Assembly: GCA_026002305.1 (NCBI GenBank)
Contig: BOBI01000017.1
Location: 1-23,954 of the forward strand
DNA length: 23,954 nucleotides
Direction of reading: 5' to 3'
DNA from: Spirochaetia bacterium
GTDB taxonomy: Bacteria > Spirochaetota > Spirochaetia > Treponematales > Breznakiellaceae
In this document: one piece after another, positions 7,994 through 13,972 of the stretch
Layout of the letters: the number at the start of each line of letters is the position of its first letter
Numbering within the stretch: the first letter of the stretch is position 1
The notes under the pieces: model-generated
What the model was told of the DNA's origin: nothing
What the model saw: the letters and a program-made list of their open reading frames with translations, nothing else
Database searches by the model: none
Made by a program: the position numbers and the translations under genes

Positions 7994-8128
7994 CTACGCT
8001 CCTCCCTGTTCGGGTAATTCTTTCACCTTTGCCGCTGGCCTTGCGCCGGTCATAGCGATGCCTTTCTCGACATCCACTCCGGGGATAGTGAAAGGCTGAT
8101 TGGAAAGTATGGGGTGCCCAATCTTCAT
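7994..8128 (-). pseudogene. Hpt-domain stub after the upstream hybrid kinase
   Basis: A 44-residue frame starts two bases after the upstream kinase stop and has GGA close to its ATG. Its residues 12-29 ([18 protein letters not shown]) match the start of the Hpt region of the neighbouring kinase ([17 protein letters not shown], about 740-755). It then diverges to [14 protein letters not shown] and stops, before any helix carrying the phospho-histidine. The stub is in a different frame from the kinase. The simplest reading is that the upstream kinase once ended in an Hpt domain, now lost by a frameshift plus deletion. Confidence 0.75.
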
Positions 8129-8130
8129 TC

Positions 8131-10626
8131 CTAATCCCTCATTTCTTCGGGTATCCACTTCTCCAGAATCTTATTCAGTTTGGCAATTTCTATGGGTTTG
8201 GACAGGTAATCGTCAAAGCCCTTTTCCAGAAACATTTCCTTCATTCCTGTAATGGCGTTAGCGGTAAGGGCAATTATTGGAATTTGTGGGCGGCGCTTAC
8301 CGGCTTCAGCCTGTGCTTTTTCCCACTCCCTGATAGCGGCGGTTGCCTCAATGCCGTCCATGCCCGGCATCATGTGATCCATGAACACAAGGTCGTATTC
8401 GTGACGCTTCACCAGCTCCACCGCCTCCCGGCCCGATATGCAGGTTGTAAGTTCTATGAGGTAGGGTTCAATCAATCCTTCCGCTACCGCCAGATTAGTC
8501 GCAATGTCATCAACAACAAGCACCCTCGCTCCCGGTGCGGTAAAGCGGAGCTCCGCCTTTTCCCGCTTTTCGCCGTCATCCCTGTCGTTTAAGAGATTAG
8601 CAACGGGAACGGCGTATGCGGGTATGAGCAGCGATGGAATGTTGTAAAAGCTCTTCTCCCCTTGTTCCGCCAGTAATACCAGCGCCGTGTTTGGCTTCCC
8701 TTCTCTGACAATGGCCGCAGCTTCGGCGCAAAGAGCGGCCTGTTCGCCCTGGGAAGAAACAAAGGCGAATGACCAGTCTCCACAAGGAGCGCCGCTTTTT
8801 AGCAGGCGAAGAAATTCTTGTCCGTCCGCCGCCAACGTAAAGGGCACGCCTAAATTCTCAAATGTGCGGGAAAGCGAGGCGGCAAGGCGGGGCCTGTGAT
8901 CGTATAACAAAACCTGCTTGGACTCAGGGTTTTCCACCGCCGCTACCGGGCTGCCTGATGTCCAACCCAGCGGAATACGCGCGGTAAACACCGAACCGGC
9001 GCCATATTCGCTTTGCACCGTGATGTCCCCGTCCATTGCCCGGCAGAGTCTCCGGGTTATAGCAAGCCCCAGCCCCGTTCCCTCAACGTTCCGGTTTTTT
9101 TCCATATCAAGGCGGACAAAATTACCGAACAGATTCGGCAGGTCTTCCTCTTTGATACCTATACCGGAGTCTGTAATTTCCATCGAAAGAATAAGCCTTT
9201 CAGGATTTTCGGACGCAGGGTGGTACGCGCTTACGTTAAGGGAAACAAACCCTTCTTGGGTGTACTTGGCGGCGTTGGAAATCAAATTGAGGAGAATCTG
9301 CCTGATCCGCGTTTGGTCGCCTGTAAGTTGCTCTGGAATATTCGCGTCCACGTTCACCGTAAAGAGCAGCGCCTTTTCGCCGACCCGCACCCTGGACACG
9401 TTGATCACGTCGCTGAGGAGGGACGAAAGCCTAAAGGGGGCAGTGTTTATCTCAAGGCTCCCCGCCTCAATTTTTGAAAAATCAAGGATGTCGTTGATCA
9501 GGTTTAAGAGGTTGTCTCCGGCTTGTTTGATCCCTGTGATGTATTCAGCCACCATGGGCGGTGGGTCTGCCCGTAAAGCCAGTTCCCCCATGCCGATAAT
9601 GGCGTTCATGGGGGTGCGAATTTCGTGGCTCATCCGTGCAAGGAACGAGGACTTGGCACGGTTTTCCTCATAGGCCCTAAGACGAGCCGCATCTATGCGC
9701 AGCAGTACCAGCGCAAGGACAAATGCCAGAATCAGCCCCAGTGCGGAAAGTATAGCCGCCGCGAAATAGATGTCCCTGTAAAAACTAAAACGGGGGGTTA
9801 CCAACCCCACATACCAATCGTTGGACAGCTGGGTAAAAAACACCAAGGCCTTACCGCCTGAGTCGCTTAACTGCCGTGCCGACACGTTTTTCCCTGTCCT
9901 AAGCAGTTTGGACAGTTCTATATAATCTTCTCCCAGTTCTTCCAGCGTCCGTCCCAGCATATCCTTGCGAGGGTGGGCAACCACCTGCATATTCTGGTTC
10001 AAGAGGATTCCGTAACCGCCCGGTGAAAGGCTTATTTTCTCGACATAGGCGTTAAGGCGGGAAATATTGATGTCCAGCGCAAGGATTCCGTCGATGCCGC
10101 CTTCTCCATTTTCGATGTTCCGCACTGCGGAAATAATACTGTCCCCGGTAAGGGCGTCCGCATAGGGCGCGGTGTAGGCCGTTTTTCCCGGGTTCCGTAC
10201 CGCCGTCTGATACCAGGGCCGCCGCTGGGAGATAAAATCGCCGGTGGGATTAAGTCCTATGCCGTCTATGAATTCCCCCCGGATATAACCGTAGATTCCG
10301 TAAATGTACAACGCCCTTGCCCGCCCGGCTTCCTCTTCACGGCGAATCATCCTGGCGGATGTGTTGCGGAGGTATACGAGCAGATCTTCCTGACTTGCGC
10401 CGGACTTAATCATGTCGGCGACCGCGTAGTAGTTATTTAGAAGCAGTGCGTCGGCCTCCGCGAAAGCCTCTCCTATCCGCCCCTCCACGGCGGAAAGTTC
10501 ATGCATGGCGTTTTCACGCAGCAAGTTCCACAAGATATTCCTGATAAAGAAATAACTTGTCAGCACCATAAGTAAGAATGCGCCGAATACGAGGAGAAGC
10601 TGGAAATAATTCCGCTGTTGTTTCAC
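8131..10626 (-). CDS. CACHE hybrid sensor histidine kinase, no Hpt
   Basis: The 831-residue paralogue of the following kinase has a membrane helix (about 9-30), a dCACHE sensor (about 40-283, [13 protein letters not shown] and [16 protein letters not shown]), a second helix (about 286-310), HisKA with H334 ([15 protein letters not shown]), HATPase (N451, DSGIGI, GTGLGL), a degenerate receiver-like segment (about 569-680), and a true receiver (D706-D707, phospho-acceptor D750 in [13 protein letters not shown]810). In the degenerate segment the acceptor strand reads FAFVSSQ, with no Asp. The protein stops right after the last receiver, and an Hpt stub follows in another frame, so phosphotransfer probably needs the Hpt of the neighbouring kinase or another protein. 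The start is GTG at 10626, overlapping a TGA (GTGA) that ends an upstream remnant. No strong Shine-Dalgarno is seen. Confidence 0.92.
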   Translation of the reverse strand: MKQQRNYFQLLLVFGAFLLMVLTSYFFIRNILWNLLRENAMHELSAVEGRIGEAFAEADALLLNNYYAVADMIKSGASQEDLLVYLRNTSARMIRREEEAGRARALYIYGIYGYIRGEFIDGIGLNPTGDFISQRRPWYQTAVRNPGKTAYTAPYADALTGDSIISAVRNIENGEGGIDGILALDINISRLNAYVEKISLSPGGYGILLNQNMQVVAHPRKDMLGRTLEELGEDYIELSKLLRTGKNVSARQLSDSGGKALVFFTQLSNDWYVGLVTPRFSFYRDIYFAAAILSALGLILAFVLALVLLRIDAARLRAYEENRAKSSFLARMSHEIRTPMNAIIGMGELALRADPPPMVAEYITGIKQAGDNLLNLINDILDFSKIEAGSLEINTAPFRLSSLLSDVINVSRVRVGEKALLFTVNVDANIPEQLTGDQTRIRQILLNLISNAAKYTQEGFVSLNVSAYHPASENPERLILSMEITDSGIGIKEEDLPNLFGNFVRLDMEKNRNVEGTGLGLAITRRLCRAMDGDITVQSEYGAGSVFTARIPLGWTSGSPVAAVENPESKQVLLYDHRPRLAASLSRTFENLGVPFTLAADGQEFLRLLKSGAPCGDWSFAFVSSQGEQAALCAEAAAIVREGKPNTALVLLAEQGEKSFYNIPSLLIPAYAVPVANLLNDRDDGEKREKAELRFTAPGARVLVVDDIATNLAVAEGLIEPYLIELTTCISGREAVELVKRHEYDLVFMDHMMPGMDGIEATAAIREWEKAQAEAGKRRPQIPIIALTANAITGMKEMFLEKGFDDYLSKPIEIAKLNKILEKWIPEEMRD

Positions 10627-10679
10627 TTCGCCGTCTCCACCACATTGCGCTGCCAGTATTGATCGACCGGGAATAGGGG
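10623..10679 (-). pseudogene. Putative C-terminal remnant of a third Bmp-like gene
   Basis: Reading into the kinase start, the last 18 codons before TGA at 10623 encode [18 protein letters not shown]. The segment YWQRNVVE aligns with WYYRTVVE, the extreme C-terminus of both Bmp lipoproteins in this window. The stop overlaps the kinase GTG start exactly as two genes in an operon would. This suggests that a bmp-type gene once lay directly upstream and was cut off when hicBA arrived. The alignment is short, so this is an inference. Confidence 0.4.
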
Positions 10680-10687
10680 GCTATAGT
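10659..10687 (+). promoter_or_regulatory. Predicted hicBA promoter
   Basis: TTGATC (10659-10664) and TATAGT (10682-10687) are separated by exactly 17 bases, a good sigma-70-type promoter. The expected start of transcription is about seven bases after the -10 box, at or one base before the hicB ATG (10695). The mRNA would then be leaderless or nearly so. Confidence 0.6.
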
Positions 10688-10694
10688 AAAAACA

Positions 10695-10919
10695 ATGGAT
10701 TTTATAATTGAATTTGAACAGGAAGACGATGGACGCTGGATTGCGGAAATTCCTGAACTGCCCGGCGTAATGGCGTATGGCACGACCAGAATCCATGCCG
10801 GTGAAAAAGCCAAGGCCCTTGCCTTTCGTGTGCTGGCGGATCGTATCGAATCGGATTATTTCCTGCCCCGCATTGACCATGTAGGCTTTTCCGTTTATGA
10901 GCCGGTGGCCGTCAACTAA
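10695..10919 (+). CDS. hicB: HicB-type antitoxin
   Basis: The 74-residue protein has the HicB partial RNase H-like fold: MDFIIEFEQEDDGRWIAEIPELPGVMAYG, split here as FIIEFEQEDDGRWIAEIPEL then PGVMAYGTT, followed by a helix with A-GEKAKALAFRVLADRI. No DNA-binding HTH or ribbon-helix-helix extension is present, so it is the short form. It is expected to bind and neutralise HicA. Its stop overlaps the hicA start by 23 bases, so the pair is translationally coupled. It is on the opposite strand to the surrounding signalling genes. The ATG lies seven bases after a predicted -10 box and has no close Shine-Dalgarno. Confidence 0.85.
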   Translation: MDFIIEFEQEDDGRWIAEIPELPGVMAYGTTRIHAGEKAKALAFRVLADRIESDYFLPRIDHVGFSVYEPVAVN

Positions 10920-11109
10920 AGCCTCCCGCGTTTTGACGGCGTTGCAACGTATCGGCTGGTCTGTTAAACGGCAGGCAAGCTCGCATAAGACACTGGAACG
11001 CGCCGGTTGGAAGGAGTATGTTTTCGCCTTCCATGATGGCTGTGAAATAGGGCCCAAAATGCTTGCACGCGTATCAAAGCATACCGGGCTTGAGCCTTCC
11101 GATTTGTGA
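10897..11109 (+). CDS. hicA: HicA-type mRNA interferase toxin
   Basis: The 70-residue protein has the double-stranded RNA-binding-like HicA (YcfA) pattern: VLTALQRIGWSVKRQASSHK, with the catalytic His in SSHK (about residue 30), then a beta hairpin and FHDGCEIGPKMLARVSKHTG, matching the H-x-G-x-E-I-x-x-x-x-L-x-x-I-L ending. Known action: ribosome-independent mRNA cleavage, blocked by HicB. The N-terminal ten residues are atypical, so a slightly later start is possible, but the ATG overlaps hicB as usual. The GS(H) position reads SS rather than GS. It converges on the second Bmp gene with only seven bases between the stops. Gene order is B then A, a common variant. Confidence 0.82.
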   Translation: MSRWPSTKASRVLTALQRIGWSVKRQASSHKTLERAGWKEYVFAFHDGCEIGPKMLARVSKHTGLEPSDL

Positions 11110-11116
11110 TACGGTC

Positions 11117-12298
11117 TCATTCCACCACCGTCCGGTAATACCAGTGTATGTTGCCGAAGATTTCTTCGTCCGAAAGAGTCTCCCCTTCCTTGCCGACAAA
11201 GCCGCCATCGTTGGTTTCCATTACGCCGTCAAAAACGTTAAAAACGCCGCTGGTAATCCGCTCCCGTTCCACCGCCACATACCAGGCGCTGTAGGGCGCT
11301 GCAATGTCGGCCGCCACAGGGGTGATGTCCACCATGCCGTCCGACAGGGAACCCAAGTAGGGGGCGGTGGTAAAAGTTCCGTCCATAACGGAACGCACCA
11401 GGCGGACATAGTACACTTCCCAGCGGTAAATCACCGAGGTAAGAACCGCCTCCGGGGCGTCAAGACTCATATCGGCGTTATACCCCACACCCCACACACC
11501 GGCTTCCTTTGCCGCCTTCTGCGGGGCAGAAGAATTGCTGTGCTGGGCGATGACATCGCAGCCGGCGGCTATAAGGGCGCGGGCAGCCACGGTTTCGCCC
11601 ATGGGATCGAACCAGTTGTATGTAAGGCGCACAAAGATGCGTGCATCGGGATTTACCTTCTCCACCCCTATGGCAAAGGCATTGATTCCGCCGCTTACTT
11701 CGCTGTTGTCCTTTCCCATTGCCGCCACATAGCCGATTTTACCCGTGCGGGTTTTAAGCCCCGCCGCGATACCGCTCAAATACCGGGCATGGTAATACCG
11801 GGCGAAATAGTTGGTAAAATTGGTTTTATTGTATTTAGTGCCCGTGGCGTTGGCAAAAATCACTCCAGGGAATTCGGCGGCGAGCTCCTCGCAGGGATCC
11901 ATAACGCCCCAACTGGTGGCTATTATGATTTTCGCCCCATCCCGGATGCAGTCCCTGACCACGCTTTTCATTACTTCCGGCTCCCCGTCGGAAATATTGA
12001 ACCGGTGGAGAATTTGATCTTCGGGCAGTCCCAATTCCCGCCGCATAGCTTCTATCCCTTGGTAATGGGAATCATCCCATACGCTGCTCCCGTCGACCCG
12101 GTTTGTGTAGATAACCCCTATTTTGATCTGTCCCCTGTCCAAGGGTTCACCTGGCCGCCAGGCTTTCCCTTCCCTTTTTGAACAGCCCGCCAGACTAAAA
12201 AAAATCAATATTAACCACAGACCACACAGACCCTCACGGACATAGGAAAAAGATAGGGAAGTACGAGTCCGCATGGTCTGTGGTTGATTCTTCTTCAT
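11117..12298 (-). CDS. Bmp/Med-family lipoprotein (second copy)
   Basis: The 393-residue protein is a periplasmic-binding-protein fold of the BMP/Med type, close to the gene upstream: IKIGVIYTNRVDG, then IIIATSWGVMDPCEELAAEF, ARYLSGIAAGLKTRTGKIGY, INAFAIGVEKVNPDA, a conserved NWFDPMGE, and a C-terminal WYYRTVVE. Family knowledge: BMP proteins bind purine nucleosides or related ligands at the cell surface; Med-like members act in signalling. A canonical lipobox LAGC places the lipidated Cys at residue 39. This is an unusually long leader, because codons about 4-30 derive from a short inverted repeat (see 12213). The ATG overlaps the previous stop (ATGA) and has GAGG just upstream. There is no ABC transporter gene nearby, which argues for a sensing role with the downstream kinases. 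Confidence 0.88.
   Translation of the reverse strand: MKKNQPQTMRTRTSLSFSYVREGLCGLWLILIFFSLAGCSKREGKAWRPGEPLDRGQIKIGVIYTNRVDGSSVWDDSHYQGIEAMRRELGLPEDQILHRFNISDGEPEVMKSVVRDCIRDGAKIIIATSWGVMDPCEELAAEFPGVIFANATGTKYNKTNFTNYFARYYHARYLSGIAAGLKTRTGKIGYVAAMGKDNSEVSGGINAFAIGVEKVNPDARIFVRLTYNWFDPMGETVAARALIAAGCDVIAQHSNSSAPQKAAKEAGVWGVGYNADMSLDAPEAVLTSVIYRWEVYYVRLVRSVMDGTFTTAPYLGSLSDGMVDITPVAADIAAPYSAWYVAVERERITSGVFNVFDGVMETNDGGFVGKEGETLSDEEIFGNIHWYYRTVVE
12213..12285 (-). repeat. Inverted repeat embedded in lipoprotein signal-peptide codons
   Basis: AACCACAGACCA (12213-12224) and TGGTCTGTGGTT (12274-12285) are perfect 12-base inverted arms; AATCAA flanks both outer ends with a short gap on one side. 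A smaller pair, CGGAC (12237-12241) and GTCCG (12267-12271), nests within. Sequence of the ACCACnGACC type also occurs at 5306-5335. The whole element lies inside the reading frame of the second Bmp gene. Confidence 0.75.
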
Positions 12299-13431
12299 TC
12301 CTCTACCACCGTCCTGTAGTACCAGTTTATCCCGCCTAGAATTTCGCTGTCTGCAAGGCGTTTCCCCGCCTCGCCGATACGGCGGCGCGGTATATCATTG
12401 GTTTCCAAAACTCCTTCAAACACGTCGAATGTCCCCTTTACCATACGCTGCCGTTCCTCCGCTATGATCTCTTCCGTACCCGGCGCGGCGATGGCGGAAA
12501 GTGGGCTTATGTCTACCATGCCGTCCGAAAGACCGCCAAGATACGGGCCCGCGCTAAAGCTGCCGTCCAGGACGCTTCTCACCAGCGCGGTATAGTAGAC
12601 GCCCCAGTTCCATAGTACCGAGGTGATCACAGCCTCCGGCGCGTCAACACCCATGTCGGTATTGTAACCTATCCCCCACACGCCGGACACAGCCGCTTCA
12701 ATCTGGGGGTTGGAGGTATCGCAGTGCTGGGCTATCACATCGCAGCCCGCTGCAATCAGGCTTCGGGCGGCGTCCATCTCCCCCATAGGATCAAACCAAC
12801 TGTAGGTAAGGCGCACAAAGATGCGGGCGGCGGGATTCACCTTTTCCACCCCCAGGGCAAAGGCGTTTATCCCGCCGGTTACTTCGCTGCTGTCCTTGCC
12901 CATTGCCGCCACATAGCCGATTTTATTTGTCCGGGTTTTAAGCCCCGCGGCAATGCCGCTTAAGTACCTTGCCTGGTAAATACGCCCGAAGTAGTTGGTA
13001 AAATTCGCGCCGTTGCTTTTGTAGCCCGATGCGTGGGCAAAAATAACTGTGGGAAATTCCGTCGCCAACTTTTCGCAAGTCTCCATAAAACCCCAGCTTG
13101 TGGCAATAATAACCTGCGCCCCCGCGGCAATGCAGTCCCGCATGGCGCTTTCAGCCTGCGCCTGATCGGCGTCGTCGATATTGATCTTGCGGATAATCTG
13201 GTCTTCGCTTAGGCCCAGTTCCCGCCGCATCATCGCTATCCCCTGCTCATGGGCGTAGGCGTAACCGCTATTTTCCTCAAGGGGATTGGAAACATGGATA
13301 ACCCCTACTTTAAGTTTTTCCCTGTCCATTGGCACACCGGGTTTCCATTGGACTTCCTTTTTCGCGCAGCCTGAAAAAAGAAGACCTGCAATGGCGGCTA
13401 ATACCAGCATTTTTTTAATCACAGCTTCCAT
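12295..13431 (-). CDS. Bmp/Med-family lipoprotein (first copy)
   Basis: The 378-residue protein has a short basic N-region, a hydrophobic core (LVLAAIAGLLFSG) and lipid-acceptor C22. Then comes a BMP-type binding domain: LKVGVIHVSNPLEENSGYAY, IIATSWGFMETCEKLATEFP, RYLSGIAAGLKTRTNKIGYV, SWFDPMGEMDAARSLI, and a C-terminal INWYYRTVVEE. It is a clear paralogue of the following gene. Likely role: a surface-anchored binding protein for a nucleoside-like or other small ligand, passing the signal on to the CACHE kinases encoded downstream; this is inferred from synteny. The ATG has no Shine-Dalgarno but lies nine bases after a plausible -10 box, so the message may be leaderless. An alternative start, GTG three codons later, would give a conventional signal peptide (MIKKML). 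Confidence 0.88.
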   Translation of the reverse strand: MEAVIKKMLVLAAIAGLLFSGCAKKEVQWKPGVPMDREKLKVGVIHVSNPLEENSGYAYAHEQGIAMMRRELGLSEDQIIRKINIDDADQAQAESAMRDCIAAGAQVIIATSWGFMETCEKLATEFPTVIFAHASGYKSNGANFTNYFGRIYQARYLSGIAAGLKTRTNKIGYVAAMGKDSSEVTGGINAFALGVEKVNPAARIFVRLTYSWFDPMGEMDAARSLIAAGCDVIAQHCDTSNPQIEAAVSGVWGIGYNTDMGVDAPEAVITSVLWNWGVYYTALVRSVLDGSFSAGPYLGGLSDGMVDISPLSAIAAPGTEEIIAEERQRMVKGTFDVFEGVLETNDIPRRRIGEAGKRLADSEILGGINWYYRTVVEE

Positions 13432-13440
13432 TTTTGCTAT

Positions 13441-13469
13441 AGTGTAACCGTAAAAGGGGTAGTTTTCGA
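13441..13469 (-). promoter_or_regulatory. Possible promoter of the bmp-kinase block
   Basis: On the minus strand TCGAAA (13464-13469) and TACACT (13441-13446) are 17 bases apart; each matches four of six consensus bases. The -10 box is nine bases before the bmp ATG, leaving almost no untranslated leader. Confidence 0.35.
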
Positions 13470-13536
13470 CCTAGAGCGCACCCTAATTCGTTCACAGAAC
13501 CGGAAAATTCGTACCTATGGTGTACACTAGCAGTTT

Positions 13537-13601
13537 GTAACAACAAAAATACTTTGGGAGTAATACTTCTTTTTCTGTTTTATTAAAGTATTTGTTGTTA
13601 C
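13537..13601. repeat. Long imperfect hairpin
   Basis: GTAACAACAAAAATACTTT (13537-13555) pairs with AAAGTATTTGTTGTTAC (13585-13601) over 17 base pairs with a two-A bulge and a 29-base loop. Weaker inverted similarity extends outward on both sides (CTAG motifs near 13526 and 13611). It is not followed by a T-run, so a terminator is unlikely; a small mobile palindromic element is possible. Confidence 0.55.
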
Positions 13602-13668
13602 TTTCTACTAACTAGACCAACTTCAACAGCCCATTTTTACGCTCATGTGCCAACTTTTCGCGCAAAAA

Positions 13669-13699
13669 ATGAACTGCCGCGCGGCAAGCCACGCGGTAT
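13669..13699 (+). repeat. Dispersed repeat family 1, copy D (partial)
   Basis: ATGAACTGCCGCGCGGCAAG, then CCACGCGGTAT, is the same as the variable-hairpin half of copy C at 21854-21883 (opposite strand) apart from one base. The conserved AAACCAAAACACGG half is absent and is replaced by the hairpin at 13700-13720. Confidence 0.7.
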
Positions 13700-13746
13700 C
13701 AGCTTTTTTTCAAAAAGCTGTCGTTGTATAGGAAATGATTGTACGT

Positions 13747-13810
13747 GTGTTTTGGTTTAACGCCGAATAGCGCAGCAAGCTGCGCGGTATTAAACCAAAA
13801 CACGGACAAT
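13747..13810 (+). repeat. Dispersed repeat family 1, copy B (perfect inverted pair)
   Basis: GTGTTTTGGTTTAA (13747-13760) is a perfect 14-base reverse complement of TTAAACCAAAACAC (13790-13803). Between them lies a second stem, GCGCAGC/GCTGCGC (13770-13776, 13779-13785), with an AA loop. The right side continues into the core GGACAAT shared with copies A and C. It could fold into a long two-part hairpin. Confidence 0.8.
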
Positions 13811-13972
13811 AGAAGCGGTATACTTTTTTCGTAGCAAAAAGATACAAGCAAGATAGTATACCATTTAAGAACATAGAAAAAACTGCGAGAGCAGTTTTCC
13901 CCCATTCGTACTAGACCACCCGAACAAACATATCCATCCAGCCCGACCCCACGCAAAGTGCCGATCAATGTT

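Larger units (their letters stand above)
13432..13972. other. 541-base repeat-rich intergenic region
   Basis: I see no gene with a recognisable product. A minus-strand frame of 89 codons (13699-13968) runs through repeat copy B and is probably spurious. The region holds the bmp promoter side, a long imperfect hairpin (13537-13601), repeat copy D (13669-13699), a perfect nine-base-pair hairpin directly after it (13700-13720, loop TTC), and repeat copy B (13747-13810). Repeat density suggests a landing or expansion site for small palindromic elements. Confidence 0.6.

Noticed and set aside
10623..11120. 165-codon minus-strand open frame across the hicBA locus
   Set aside because: It is antisense to two recognisable genes and its translation shows no family features, except for the last 18 codons, which are reported as a possible bmp remnant.
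11063..12181. 372-codon plus-strand frame opposite the second Bmp gene
   Set aside because: It is antisense to a clear lipoprotein gene; a long frame here is a codon-bias shadow.
13700..13720. Possible terminator hairpin
   Set aside because: The nine-base-pair stem is A/T-rich with no following T-run on either strand.
13747..13810. Integron attC-like site
   Set aside because: GTTTAAC fits one attC core box and treponemal integrons are known, but the matching GTTRRRY box and an integrase are absent, and the arms are perfect inverted cores of a dispersed repeat.
13699..13968. 89-codon minus-strand frame
   Set aside because: It spans repeat copy B and lacks a credible start or recognisable product.
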